64,000 nucleotides of DNA from Streptomyces sp. NBC_01716 (GTDB lineage: Bacteria > Actinomycetota > Actinomycetes > Streptomycetales > Streptomycetaceae): positions 4,588,001 to 4,652,000 of the forward strand of contig NZ_CP109181.1 of the NCBI RefSeq assembly GCF_036248275.1, in the 5' to 3' direction. A model generated the notes under the pieces. It did not search any database, was not told where the DNA came from, and saw nothing but the letters and a program-made list of their open reading frames with translations. Both the position numbers and the translations under genes were made by a program. The number at the start of each line of letters is the position of its first letter. Position 1 is the first letter of the stretch. Shown piece by piece: positions 1 through 8,364 of the stretch.

Positions 1-498
1 GACGGTGTAGCAGGCGAGGGCCAGCGCCGAAAGCAGTCCGAAGGCGATGCCGGCCCATTCGACCGTCCCGCCCGGCCCCGTGACCAGGACGACGCCCGCC
101 AGGCCGACTGCCGGGAGGAGTGCTTCCCGCCAGGCGCGCGCCGAGGCGACCGCAACGACGAAGGGCCCGAGGAACAGCAGCGTCGCCGCCACGCCGAGCG
201 GGAGGCGGCCCAGCGCGCAGTAGTAGGCCACATTCATCACGGCCATCGACGCGCCGTAGACGGCCATGCCAGCCCATTCTCGCCGCGTGTGGCCACGGAC
301 CCTGGGACGCACCAACACCATCAGGACGAATGCCGCGCAGAGCTGCCGCAGCCCGGCGACGGCGGGAGCGCCTAGTCGTTCGAAGAGTGTCGAGGCGAGT
401 GCTGCTGACGCTTGCACGCTAAGACAACTGACGAGGACCAGGCCCGCGCCGAGGAGCGCTCGGGCAGGGGCAGGTCTCGTGCAGGTCAGTACATTCAC
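1..498 (-). CDS. EamA/RhtA-type membrane transporter, partial (runs off left end)
   Basis: A 166-codon open frame reads leftward and continues past base 1, so only the N-terminal part is present. The start is a GTG at 498, preceded by an AGAGG ribosome site about 8 bases upstream. The protein is strongly hydrophobic, with about five membrane segments. It has the EamA/DMT pattern of a short first helix, a segment ending FERLGAPAVAGLRQL, and a helix pair around AYYCALGRLPLGVAATLLFLG. Members export amino acids or other small metabolites through the inner membrane; the substrate here is unknown. It is divergent from the TetR gene and shares its operator region, so that regulator may control it. 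Confidence 0.75.
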   Translation of the reverse strand, partial: MNVLTCTRPAPARALLGAGLVLVSCLSVQASAALASTLFERLGAPAVAGLRQLCAAFVLMVLVRPRVRGHTRREWAGMAVYGASMAVMNVAYYCALGRLPLGVAATLLFLGPFVVAVASARAWREALLPAVGLAGVVLVTGPGGTVEWAGIAFGLLSALALACYTV

Positions 499-550
499 GT
501 GCGCACCTCTGGTCGGGAGCAAGAGGCAGCCGACCCTCTCACCTGACTGA

Positions 551-577
551 AACGACCGTTACACTGTAACGCTCGTT
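551..577. promoter_or_regulatory. Near-perfect 27-bp palindrome, probable TetR operator
   Basis: A 27-bp inverted repeat with outer arms AACGA/TCGTT and inner arms GTTAC/GTAAC around ACT. It is symmetric except at one position pair and the central base. It lies 3 bp upstream of the TetR start and 52 bp upstream of the divergent transporter start. TetR regulators commonly bind such sites in the intergenic region they share with their target. That this one does so is inference. Confidence 0.7.
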
Positions 578-580
578 ATT

Positions 581-1198
581 GTGGACCGCATGGAACAGGA
601 CATCGCCGAAGCCACGGTCCGAACGTCCGCCAGAGACCGGCTGCTGGACGCCGCCGACGAGCTCTTCTCCCGGGACGGCATTGCCCTCACCAGCGTCGAT
701 CAGGTGCTGCACCACGCCCACGTCGCCCCCGGCACGCTGTACGCGCACTTCAGCGGAAAGGACGGTCTGATCGCAGCCGCGCTGCGCCGACGCCTGGACC
801 GCTGGGAACGGATATGGCAGGAGGCCGTTGACGCCGCGGCCACGCCCGCCGAGAAGCTCCTAGCCCTCTTCGACGCGGTCTCCACCTATCGGTGCCTGTA
901 CACCCCGGGCCGTGGGTGCGCCTTCCTCGCGACCAGCACTGAGCTGCCCGACCTCGACCATCCCGCCCGCGCCGTGATCACGGCAGAGTCCACGCTCCTC
1001 CTCACGCGGCTGAACCAGTTGGCGGAGACCGTCACCACCGACGATCCCGCCGCCCTGGCGGGCGACGTACTGCTCGTGTACGACGGAGCCATGGCCGGCC
1101 TGCTGCGAGGGCGGACACCAGATCCCCTTGGCCATGGCCGTACGCTGGCAAGTCGCCTGATCCAGAACGCGATCGAGGCACATCAAGACCGCGTCTGA
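581..1198 (+). CDS. TetR/AcrR family transcriptional regulator
   Basis: A protein of 205 residues. The N-terminal helix-turn-helix is clear at roughly residues 15-60: RDRLLDAADELFSRDGIALTSVDQVLHHA then APGTLYAHFSGKDGLIAAAL, the canonical TetR turn and recognition helix. The rest is an all-helical ligand domain. The GTG at 581 gives the longest form; an ATG at 590 is the alternative, and neither has a convincing ribosome site. It is divergent from the EamA-type transporter across a 27-bp palindrome, which suggests autoregulation and control of the transporter. The last five codons overlap the transposase remnant on the other strand, so the original C-terminus may have been altered. Confidence 0.88.
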   Translation: MDRMEQDIAEATVRTSARDRLLDAADELFSRDGIALTSVDQVLHHAHVAPGTLYAHFSGKDGLIAAALRRRLDRWERIWQEAVDAAATPAEKLLALFDAVSTYRCLYTPGRGCAFLATSTELPDLDHPARAVITAESTLLLTRLNQLAETVTTDDPAALAGDVLLVYDGAMAGLLRGRTPDPLGHGRTLASRLIQNAIEAHQDRV

Positions 1199-1431
1199 CC
1201 GGTCAGTTTGCGGAGCCGTTCGTAGCAACACAGCGCGGCACCGAGGCCGACGAAGGCAAGGTAGTTCCTGGGTCGCGTTCAAAGCGGTGGTTGAGTGCGG
1301 TAGCCGGTCAGCCAGGACACGATGCGCTCGGTGACCCACCGTCGACGCACCAACCGTTCGCTGGACTCGATGCCCTTGTGGGAGGTGCGGACGCCGATGC
1401 GTTTGCCCCATAGCCATTTCCGCAGATGGGT
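1183..1431 (-). pseudogene. IS5-family transposase, C-terminal remnant
   Basis: The minus strand encodes the C-terminal part of an IS5-type DDE transposase, split over frames. One frame (1279 to about 1431) reads GIESSERLVRRRWVTERIVSWLTGYR. After a frame change the last part reads NYLAFVGLGAALCCYERL and ends KLTGQTRS at 1183. The RRWV-E-R...W...YR pattern is the conserved end of this family, including the third acidic catalytic residue. The N-terminal two thirds are missing and there is at least one frameshift, so it cannot be active. It abuts the left copy of the tRNA-Ser repeat. Confidence 0.8.
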
Positions 1432-1542
1432 AAGGCCCGCCGGCGCACCCGCTGGCGGGCCTTCGACTATTGCCCGGTGAGAGCAATGGCTGCGGGTACG
1501 AGATTCGAACTCGTGAGGGGTTGCCCCCAACACGCTTTCCAA
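1432..1542. repeat. Left copy of 111-bp tRNA-Ser 3'-end repeat (attL/attR-like)
   Basis: This segment matches 18537-18647 without gaps, with 8 mismatches by eye. Five fall in a hairpin loop and three in the former acceptor stem. The part that matches the tRNA from anticodon loop to T-arm (1497-1542) is identical over 46 bp. The repeat also carries the hairpin (arms AAGGCCCGCC and GGCGGGCCTT) that follows the tRNA. Duplication of a tRNA 3' half plus its flank is the usual scar of tyrosine-recombinase integration. The 5' half of the tRNA is absent here, so this is not a functional tRNA gene. Confidence 0.85.
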
Positions 1543-1744
1543 ATGCTCGCCTGAGGGTTCGGGGGTGTGCGGGAACGGTCTGACCTGCGGTGTGACCGGA
1601 GTGGGCATCGCTTGTGAACGGGGCCGTACGTCGGCGAATGCAACCAGAACTGCAGCCATGACTCAGCGAGTTCTGGCGCTTCAATAAAGCTCGGGCGATC
1701 TCCGACGGCGGCGTCCACAAGGCCGACGCGCCACCCGCACAGAT

Positions 1745-1871
1745 TTGGGCTTCGATTTCGTCCACTCCGCCGTCGACGACCACCTCGGCCTCGCTTACAA
1801 GCAGATCCGCCCGCGCAGGAGGCCGCCACCCGTGCCACCTTCCTCCACCGGGCCGTCGCCTTTTCCCGCAA
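1745..1871 (+). pseudogene. IS481-type transposase fragment
   Basis: The plus-strand frame contains GFDFVHSAVDDHLGLAY, which matches the first catalytic block of IS481/IS3-like integrase-core transposases (usually FVHSAVDDHSRLAY). The similarity ends within about 40 codons and shifts frame near 1800. There is no inverted-repeat end that I can see. This is a short relic of an insertion sequence and not a gene. Confidence 0.65.
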
Positions 1872-1960
1872 TTCTGACAGAGGGTGACGGGGGATACCGG
1901 GTCGTCATATCCCTGCGCCGGAGCGGCAGATGGTGCCGCGAGTCACCACTCGCGGAGCGG

Positions 1961-2263
1961 ATGGAACCCGCTGTCATCGGGGCGCGCCTCGCGTCCAGCG
2001 TTGTGAGTCCGCTGTTCAGGAAGCTCTTCCTGAACGGGGTCCCAGAGGCGGGAGTCGTTGACAAGTCTGTTCGTGGCTCTCGGTTTGTGGCAGTCCGGGA
2101 CGAGCAGCGGACCTTGTCCGACAAGGCACGGCACCGGACAGCTGAGGAGCTGGTCGCACGCGCCGTGGGGCGAAATGTGGCGGTCGTGCCCTCACCGCCG
2201 AAACTCATCACCTTGTTACCGAGTTCCAGCCCCACCCCTTCTGTCCGCCACCTGCATGACTGA
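1961..2263 (+). pseudogene. NACHT-type NTPase, N-terminal helical-domain fragment
   Basis: An ATG at 1961 opens a 100-residue frame reading MEPAVIGARLASSVVSPLFR, followed by VDKSVRGSRFVAVRDEQRTLS and TAEELVARAV. This resembles the N-terminal helical domain (NNH type) that precedes the NACHT NTPase module in large Streptomyces proteins, where IGAR.AS.V..PL.KKLF and VS.RGEKRTL recur. The NACHT module itself and the rest, normally several hundred to a thousand residues, are gone. The frame ends at 2263 just before the convergent metallophosphoesterase. The family assignment is from memory of the pattern, so moderate confidence. Confidence 0.55.
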
Positions 2264-2293
2264 CCGGCGCCCCCTTGCTGCCACAACGTGTAT

Positions 2294-3613
2294 TCACCGG
2301 GCGCTGCGCAGTTCGAGCACCGTGATGTCTGGTGGGGCTCCGACTCGGATCGGTGGGAGGGAGGCCCCGACCCCGCGTGAGACGTAAAGCTGGGTGGTGT
2401 CGAAGGTGGCCAGTCCTGCTGTGACCGGCTGCGTCAGGGGGGCTAGCAGGTTCCCGGGGAAGAAGCCTCCGCCGTGGGTGTGTCCGGAGAGCTGGAGATC
2501 TACGTCGTGTCGGGCTGCTTCGTGCACCTGGACGGGCTGGTGGGCGAGGAGAACGACGGGGTGGGAGGCGTCGCGGTCGGCGAGGGCCTTGTCGTAGTCA
2601 GGAGTGTCGTGGTGACGTTCGCCTTCGACGTCGGTGACGCCGGCCAGGTCGATGGCTCCGCCCCGGTGTGTGATCAGGGTGCGGGTGTTGCGCAGGGTGG
2701 TGATGCCGAATTCGGTGAGGGTGTCGATCCAGGCATCGACGTCGTAGCGGTAGTCGTGGTTGCCGGTGACGAAGTAGGTGCCGTGGGTGGACGCGAGTCG
2801 TGCCAGCGGGTCCGCGTGTCCGGCGAGGTCTTCGGCGCTGCCGTCGGAGAGGTCGCCCACGATCGCGACGATGTCGGGCGAAGTGCCGTTGATCAGGCGG
2901 ACGTTGCGGGCGGTGTGGGCGCGGCCGAAGAAGGGGCCGAGGTGCAGGTCGCTGGCCATGGTGACGCGCATGCCGTCGAGTGACGGGTGGAGCCGGCGCA
3001 GGTTGATGGGCACCGTCTTGATGTCGGGTGGTCCCAGGCCGCGGTGGAAGCCGTAGCCGGTGGTGGCGGTGGCGGTCGCTGTGGCCAGCAGGGCGACCGA
3101 GCGGGCGAGTACGAGGCGGCGGCCGGCCATCGTCGGCGGGTCGGGGCATGGAGCGGGTACGGCCGGGCCGCCCGCCTTGTGTCCGGCCTCCGCCTTGTGT
3201 CCGGCCGGGTCCGCCTCGCCTATCGCCGGGACCGGTTGCGGCTCGCGCGTGTTCTTCGTGTGCGGTGCGGGCGTGTGACGGGTTACGTGGGGGCGCCGTC
3301 GTAGCGAGCGCGTTGTGAGGTACGCCGGAACTTCGAGGACGGCGAGGACGAGCAGGAGGTAGGCGGCGCACGCGACCCAGGCGAACACCGGCCGGACGAG
3401 CCACGCGATGCGTGTGGGGTCGGCGTACTGGGCTGTCAGTACACCGGCGGGGACCAGGGCGGTCAGCGCCACCGCGGTGATCTGCCCAGCGCGGCGCAGC
3501 CGGGGGGAGGCGGTGATGTTCTTGACGAGCCGCAGGTAGAGGTATCGGTGGGTGGCGGCCGCGACGACAACGCTCGTACCGGCGACGGTTATCTCTTGCG
3601 CGAGGGTGCTCAT
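2294..3613 (-). CDS. Membrane-anchored metallophosphoesterase (YkuE-like)
   Basis: A protein of 439 residues starting at ATG 3613, with a GGGAG ribosome site just upstream. The first third has three or four hydrophobic segments, the last being VLARSVALLATATATATTGYG just before the catalytic domain. The calcineurin-like motifs follow in order: SDLHLGP, VGDLSDG, GNHDYR, and SGHTHGGGFF with an earlier VVLLAHQP. These bind the two metals of phosphoesterases such as Bacillus YkuE. The active site is probably outside the membrane; the substrate is not known. The nearest upstream gene on the same strand is the response regulator, 169 bp away. Confidence 0.85.
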   Translation of the reverse strand: MSTLAQEITVAGTSVVVAAATHRYLYLRLVKNITASPRLRRAGQITAVALTALVPAGVLTAQYADPTRIAWLVRPVFAWVACAAYLLLVLAVLEVPAYLTTRSLRRRPHVTRHTPAPHTKNTREPQPVPAIGEADPAGHKAEAGHKAGGPAVPAPCPDPPTMAGRRLVLARSVALLATATATATTGYGFHRGLGPPDIKTVPINLRRLHPSLDGMRVTMASDLHLGPFFGRAHTARNVRLINGTSPDIVAIVGDLSDGSAEDLAGHADPLARLASTHGTYFVTGNHDYRYDVDAWIDTLTEFGITTLRNTRTLITHRGGAIDLAGVTDVEGERHHDTPDYDKALADRDASHPVVLLAHQPVQVHEAARHDVDLQLSGHTHGGGFFPGNLLAPLTQPVTAGLATFDTTQLYVSRGVGASLPPIRVGAPPDITVLELRSAR

Positions 3614-3782
3614 GCCGCTCCCGCCGGGGCGGGGGTCGCAGTGTGGGCGCATGGGCGGCGGGCGGGTTGAGGGTGCCTGGGCATGGGGCGGTCGCTCCTG
3701 GTGAGGTGTGGGTGATGAAGGGGCGGTGGAGTTGGCCGTCCGGCCCGGCTGCTGACGGGGGCTGCGACTGCTGTGCGCGGGA

Positions 3783-4460
3783 TCAGTTGGGGCGGGCCAG
3801 ACCGACGTCGTACGCGAAGATGACCGCCTGGACGCGGTCGCGGACGTTGATCTTGGCGAGGATGCGGCTGACATGGGACTTCACCGTGGACTCGGCCAGA
3901 TGGAGTTGGGCGGCGATCTCGGCATTGGACGATCCGCAGGCGACGGCGGCGAGTACCTCGCGTTCCCGCTCGGTGAGGAGGGCCAGTTGTCGTTGCTGCT
4001 CGCGGCTGAGATGGACCGGGTCGAGGTGCTGCTGGGGCCGTGAGGTGGTGAACGCGTTGATCAGCCTGCGGGTCAGGCTCGGTGAGGTGACACAGTCTCC
4101 GGCGGCCACCGCGCGGATCCCGACCACCAGTTCCTCGGGGCGTGCGTCTTTGAGGAAGAAGCCCGCGGCCCCCGCGCGCAGGGCTTCGTAGGCGTACTCG
4201 TCGAGGTCGAAGGTGGTCAGAACCAGGACGCGGGAGCGGGCGCCCGATGCGGAGATGCGGCGGGTGGCCTCGATGCCGTTGAGGCCGGGCATGCGGATGT
4301 CCATGAGCACGACGTCGGGGCGCAGTTCGGCGGTCATGCGGACGGCGTCGTGTCCGTGGGCGGCTTCGCCGACGACGGTCATGTCGGGCTGGGCTTCGAG
4401 CAGCATGCGAAAGCCGAGCCGCTGCAGGGTCTGGTCGTCGACGACGAGGACGGTGGTCAT
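3783..4460 (-). CDS. NarL/LuxR-family response regulator
   Basis: A protein of 225 residues. The receiver domain has Asp8-Asp9, the phosphoacceptor Asp54 in VVLMDIRMPG, Thr82/83 in LTTFD and Lys104 in FFLKDA. The C-terminal LuxR helix-turn-helix spans about 162-215 (LTEREREVLAAVA, then EIAAQLHLAESTVKSHV). The start ATG at 4460 overlaps the stop of the histidine kinase gene in an ATGA, so the two are translationally coupled and form a cognate pair. Likely targets are the neighbouring MMPL transporter or metallophosphoesterase, but this is inference. Confidence 0.93.
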   Translation of the reverse strand: MTTVLVVDDQTLQRLGFRMLLEAQPDMTVVGEAAHGHDAVRMTAELRPDVVLMDIRMPGLNGIEATRRISASGARSRVLVLTTFDLDEYAYEALRAGAAGFFLKDARPEELVVGIRAVAAGDCVTSPSLTRRLINAFTTSRPQQHLDPVHLSREQQRQLALLTEREREVLAAVACGSSNAEIAAQLHLAESTVKSHVSRILAKINVRDRVQAVIFAYDVGLARPN

Positions 4461-5752
4461 GTGAGGTGCTTCTCCATGGCGACGGTGGGGGTGCTGAGAG
4501 CTGTGTGTACGCGCCAGCCGCCCGAGGGGGTGGGTCCGGCACTGATCCGGCCCTGGTAGAGGGCGGCGCGCTGGCGCATGCCGACCAGGCCCTGGCCGCT
4601 GGGGTGTTCGGTGTCCGCGCGGCGTGGCGGTCCGCAATCTTCGACGCTCACGTGCACCGTGCTGCCGTCGGTGGTCACGTTCACTTGTACGCGGGTGTTG
4701 GATGCTGCGTGCTTGAGGGTGTTGGTGAGCGCTTCCTGGACGATGCGGTAGGCCGTGAGCTGCACTCCTTTGCTGAGCGCGGTCAGGTCGCCCTCGGTGC
4801 GCAGCGTGGCGGCGGGGCCGGCGGCTCGTACACGGGTCAGTAGCGCGGTGAGATCTTCCAGAGTCGGCTGTGGCGCCAGCGGCACGTCCGTTTCCAGAGC
4901 ACGGTCGTCGATGACGATGAGGAGGCGGCGCAGCTCTGCGAGGGCTTCGCGCCCGCTGTCGGCGATGATGTGCAAGGTGTCGGCCGAGCGTTCGGACCGG
5001 ATCTTGGCCAGGGCCGCGGCACCGTCGGCCAGACCGACGATCACGGCGAGGGTATGGCCGAGGATGTCGTGCATCTCGCGCGACACCCGGGTGCGTTCCC
5101 GCGCCGCCGCCAGCCGCGCCTGCTGGTCTCGCTCAATCTCCAGGGCCACGATGTATGCCTTCGCCAGCCGCCCGGTCAGGGCAAGGCCCGCGCAGGCGGT
5201 GACGGCCAGCATGGTGAGCAGGGTGATCATCTCGGGTCTTTTGGCGTGCTGGAGATGGCCACTGCCCCAGAACGCCGAGGCCCACATGATGAGTTGTGCC
5301 GCCGTGATGGTGCAGGCGGCAGCCAGCTGGCGCGGCGTGCCGTAGCGGCTGACGTTGTACAGCGCGACGATGCGGGCGGCGTCGGCACCGTTGAGTACGT
5401 GGAGGGGCAAGGCCAGCACCGAGGCGATGGTCGTCAGGGCGAACACAAGGCCGGGGTGCCGTTCGCGCCACAGCAGAGGCACGGTGTAGGCGAGGGTGAG
5501 GGCGATCTCGCTGGGCAGGTGGGCGCGGTTGGCCGGGTTGAGCAGCGAGGGCAGTGCCAACAGGGAGCAGAAGGCGGGCAGGGCCCACCGGCGCAGCTGG
5601 GGGTGCTGTTGGTCGAGCATCCGCCATGCGGCAAGCCCGCTGATGATGGACACCGCCACGCGCTGGTCCGGATCGCTGGTCAGTGAGCGCGGCAGCCGGG
5701 CGGCGTGCATGGCCGTCCGGGAGGCGGGCACCGGGTTGATCGGCTCGGGCAT
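4457..5752 (-). CDS. Sensor histidine kinase (HisKA_3 type)
   Basis: A protein of 431 residues. The N-terminal half has about six hydrophobic segments (residues 55-200) with no large extracellular loop. It continues into a HisKA_3 dimerisation domain with the phosphorylated His228 in REMHDILGHTLAVI and a C-terminal HATPase domain (RIVQEALTNTLKHA, then GQGLVGMRQR). The start is ATG 5752 with GAAGG upstream. In the family the membrane part senses an envelope signal and the kinase phosphorylates the adjacent NarL-type regulator. The gene is co-transcribed with that regulator. The upstream MMPL gene ends 206 bp away. Confidence 0.9.
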   Translation of the reverse strand: MPEPINPVPASRTAMHAARLPRSLTSDPDQRVAVSIISGLAAWRMLDQQHPQLRRWALPAFCSLLALPSLLNPANRAHLPSEIALTLAYTVPLLWRERHPGLVFALTTIASVLALPLHVLNGADAARIVALYNVSRYGTPRQLAAACTITAAQLIMWASAFWGSGHLQHAKRPEMITLLTMLAVTACAGLALTGRLAKAYIVALEIERDQQARLAAARERTRVSREMHDILGHTLAVIVGLADGAAALAKIRSERSADTLHIIADSGREALAELRRLLIVIDDRALETDVPLAPQPTLEDLTALLTRVRAAGPAATLRTEGDLTALSKGVQLTAYRIVQEALTNTLKHAASNTRVQVNVTTDGSTVHVSVEDCGPPRRADTEHPSGQGLVGMRQRAALYQGRISAGPTPSGGWRVHTALSTPTVAMEKHLT

Positions 5753-5957
5753 GGCAGGGCGCCTTCGTAGTCGGGCCTTCGCGGTCCAGGTCGGGGAAGA
5801 GCCGCCCGCCGGCTCTCGGGGGGAGAGAAACCGGCGGGCGGGGTAGGAGGGGGGCCGGGGCAGCTGCCTGGTGGGAGGTCCGGCCTCCTGCTGCCCGAGT
5901 CCGGGCCGCCCGCCGCCCTCGGAGGGACAGGGTCGACGGGTGTGGCCCACCGGGCGT

Positions 5958-8192
5958 TCAGCCGACGGGGGCAGCCGGCTCCGGTTTCTGGCCTGCGGGG
6001 GCGGGCACGCCCGCCCCCCGATCTCGGTCGTCGAGGATGTGGCGCAGCTTTTCCCCCTCCACATCCACGTTGGGCAGGATCCGGTCCAGCCAGGCGGGAA
6101 GCGACCAGGCCCGGTCGCCGAGCAGGGTCATCACGGCCGGGACGATGGTCATACGGACGACAAACGCGTCGAAGAGGACCGCAACGGCGAGTCCCATGCC
6201 GATCGACTTCACCAGGGCGACGTCGTCGAGGAGGAACCCGGCGAACACTGAGATCATGATGATGGCCGCTGCGGTGACCACGCGGGCTCCGTGCCGGAAG
6301 CCGGTGACGATGGCTTCGGTGGGCGAGGCGCCGTGGACGTACGCCTCGCGCATGCCCGAGACGAGAAAGACCTCGTAGTCCATGGCCAAGCCGAAGACGA
6401 CGCCGATCAGCAGGATCGGCAGCAGACTGACGATCGGCGCGGTCTCGTCGACGCCGAACACGTCCTTGAGCCAGCCCCACTGGAAAACGGCAACCAGTAC
6501 ACCGAGGGTGGCGACCACGCTGAGCAGGAAGCCGAGGGCGGCTTTGAGCGGAACCAGCAGCGAGCGGAACACCAGCAGCAGCAGGATCAATGCGAGCCCG
6601 ACGACGATGGCCAGGTAGGGGACCATCGCCTCGCCCAGCTTGGCCGAGACGTCGATGTTGAGGGCGGTCGTGCCGGTCACCATCACCTGCGCGCCGCCGT
6701 CCCCCTCCGCGGCCGTGCCGCGCTCACGGATGTCGGCGACCAGATCCACGGTGGCCTGGCTGGTGGGGGAACTGCCCGGAACGGCGGTGATCAGGGCGAC
6801 GTCACCGGCCTGGTTGAAGACGGGCGGTCGCACGGTGGCGACATCAGCGAGTCCGTCCAGCAAAGCGGTGGTGTCCTTCGCCGCCGCCTCGGGATCGTCG
6901 CTGCTGCGCGCGTCGACGACCACGGTCAGCGGGCCGCTGAAGCCCGGCCCGAAGCCCTTGCTGAGGGTGTCGTAGGCCATGCGCTGGGTGCTGCCCGGGG
7001 CGGCCATGCTGTCGTCCGGCAGGGTCAGCCGCAGCGACAGGGCCGGGAGGGCCAGCACGCCGAGGCCGACGACGGAGGCCAGGAGCGTCTTCCAGGGGTG
7101 GCGGGTGACGAAGCGGCCCCAGCGCACGCCCATCGTGGTGCGGCGACCGCGCTCCGCGGCGCGCATCCGGCGTGTGGTCAGGCGGCCGTTGGCCACGCGC
7201 GTGCCGGTGAAGCCCAGCAGCGCGGGCAGCAGGGTCAGGGCGACCAGGACCGCGATGGTGATGGCGAATGCCGCGGCCAGCCCCATGGTGGTCAGCATCG
7301 CGATGCCGATGACGGAGAGACCCACCAGAGCGATGATTACCGTCAGGCCGGCGAACACCACCGCGGATCCCGCTGTCCCCAGGGCCCGGCCCACCGCCTC
7401 CTCCGGCCGGTGGCCCCGCAGCAACTCGCTTCGGTAGCGGGAGACGATGAACAGGGCATAGTCGATTGCCACCGCCAGGCCCAGCATGAGAGCCAGCGTC
7501 TGCGCGTTGGAGGCCATGTCGACGAACGACGAGGCGACGGTGATCCCGCACAGTGCGATTCCGACGCCGACGATCGCGGACAGCAGCGGCAGCCCGGCCG
7601 CGACCAGCGAACCGAAGGTGATCACCAGTACGAACGCGGCGACCAGCAAGCCGATCAGCTCCGCGGCGTTGCTCCCACCCTCGTCCAGAACCGCGTTGCC
7701 GCCCAGGCTGACGGACAGGCCCGCCTCCGCACCCTGCCGCACCACCTCGCGCAGAGCGTCGGAGGCAGCGGTGGTTATCTCCGCCTGCGGCACCGCATAG
7801 GTGACCTGGGCGTAGGCGACGCCGCCCGAGGCGGACACCAGCCCGCTGGAGAACGGATCGGCGACAGTGGCCACCTGCGGCGCCGTGCGCAATTCATCGA
7901 CCAGCGCCTCCACTTGCGGCTTGTAGGCGGCCGACGTCAGCTTCTCGCCGTCCGGCGCTTCGACGACCACGCGGGCGGTGGCACCCGAGGCGGACGCCTG
8001 CGGAAACTCCGCCTCCAGCAGGTCGATGGCCCGCTGCGACTGGGTGCCGGGAAGGGTGAAGTCGTCCGTCGTACTGCCGGAGACGCTGCTGATGCCGATG
8101 CCCGCGGCGACCAGCACCGCGACCCAGGCCAACAGCACACGCCAGCGCCGCCGGAAGGCGAGCCGGCCGAGCCGGTAGAGAAAGGTGGCCAC
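5958..8192 (-). CDS. MMPL-family RND transporter
   Basis: A protein of 744 residues with the duplicated RND layout: one membrane helix near residue 20, a large periplasmic-type domain, then a block of five or six helices, repeated in the second half. The VDYALFIVSRYRSEL and AMDYEVFLVSGMREAYVHG helices carry the conserved D-Y pairs typical of MMPL helices used for proton coupling. Actinobacterial MMPL proteins export lipids, siderophores or drugs. Near the HK/RR pair and a SDR/MarR pair, an efflux role is plausible; the substrate is not known. The start ATG follows GGGAG. Confidence 0.92.
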   Translation of the reverse strand: MATFLYRLGRLAFRRRWRVLLAWVAVLVAAGIGISSVSGSTTDDFTLPGTQSQRAIDLLEAEFPQASASGATARVVVEAPDGEKLTSAAYKPQVEALVDELRTAPQVATVADPFSSGLVSASGGVAYAQVTYAVPQAEITTAASDALREVVRQGAEAGLSVSLGGNAVLDEGGSNAAELIGLLVAAFVLVITFGSLVAAGLPLLSAIVGVGIALCGITVASSFVDMASNAQTLALMLGLAVAIDYALFIVSRYRSELLRGHRPEEAVGRALGTAGSAVVFAGLTVIIALVGLSVIGIAMLTTMGLAAAFAITIAVLVALTLLPALLGFTGTRVANGRLTTRRMRAAERGRRTTMGVRWGRFVTRHPWKTLLASVVGLGVLALPALSLRLTLPDDSMAAPGSTQRMAYDTLSKGFGPGFSGPLTVVVDARSSDDPEAAAKDTTALLDGLADVATVRPPVFNQAGDVALITAVPGSSPTSQATVDLVADIRERGTAAEGDGGAQVMVTGTTALNIDVSAKLGEAMVPYLAIVVGLALILLLLVFRSLLVPLKAALGFLLSVVATLGVLVAVFQWGWLKDVFGVDETAPIVSLLPILLIGVVFGLAMDYEVFLVSGMREAYVHGASPTEAIVTGFRHGARVVTAAAIIMISVFAGFLLDDVALVKSIGMGLAVAVLFDAFVVRMTIVPAVMTLLGDRAWSLPAWLDRILPNVDVEGEKLRHILDDRDRGAGVPAPAGQKPEPAAPVG

Positions 8193-8364
8193 GAAAAGTT
8201 ACTCCCACCAGGAGAAAGAGGATGTGTGAAAGCGGGCCTGACAGGCACCGGATGAAAACGTAGAAGGCAGGCGTGGCCGATATGACCTACTCAAGGCTGA
8301 ATCCGCGCCGGGGCCAGTACCCCGGTACCTGCCGGCGTCCTCCCTGAGACGGAGCCGCCAGGTC

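Noticed and set aside
6291..8255. A 654-residue plus-strand frame opposite the MMPL gene
   Set aside because: Low-complexity Gln/Asp/Gly/Arg sequence typical of an antisense shadow; the RND pattern is on the minus strand.
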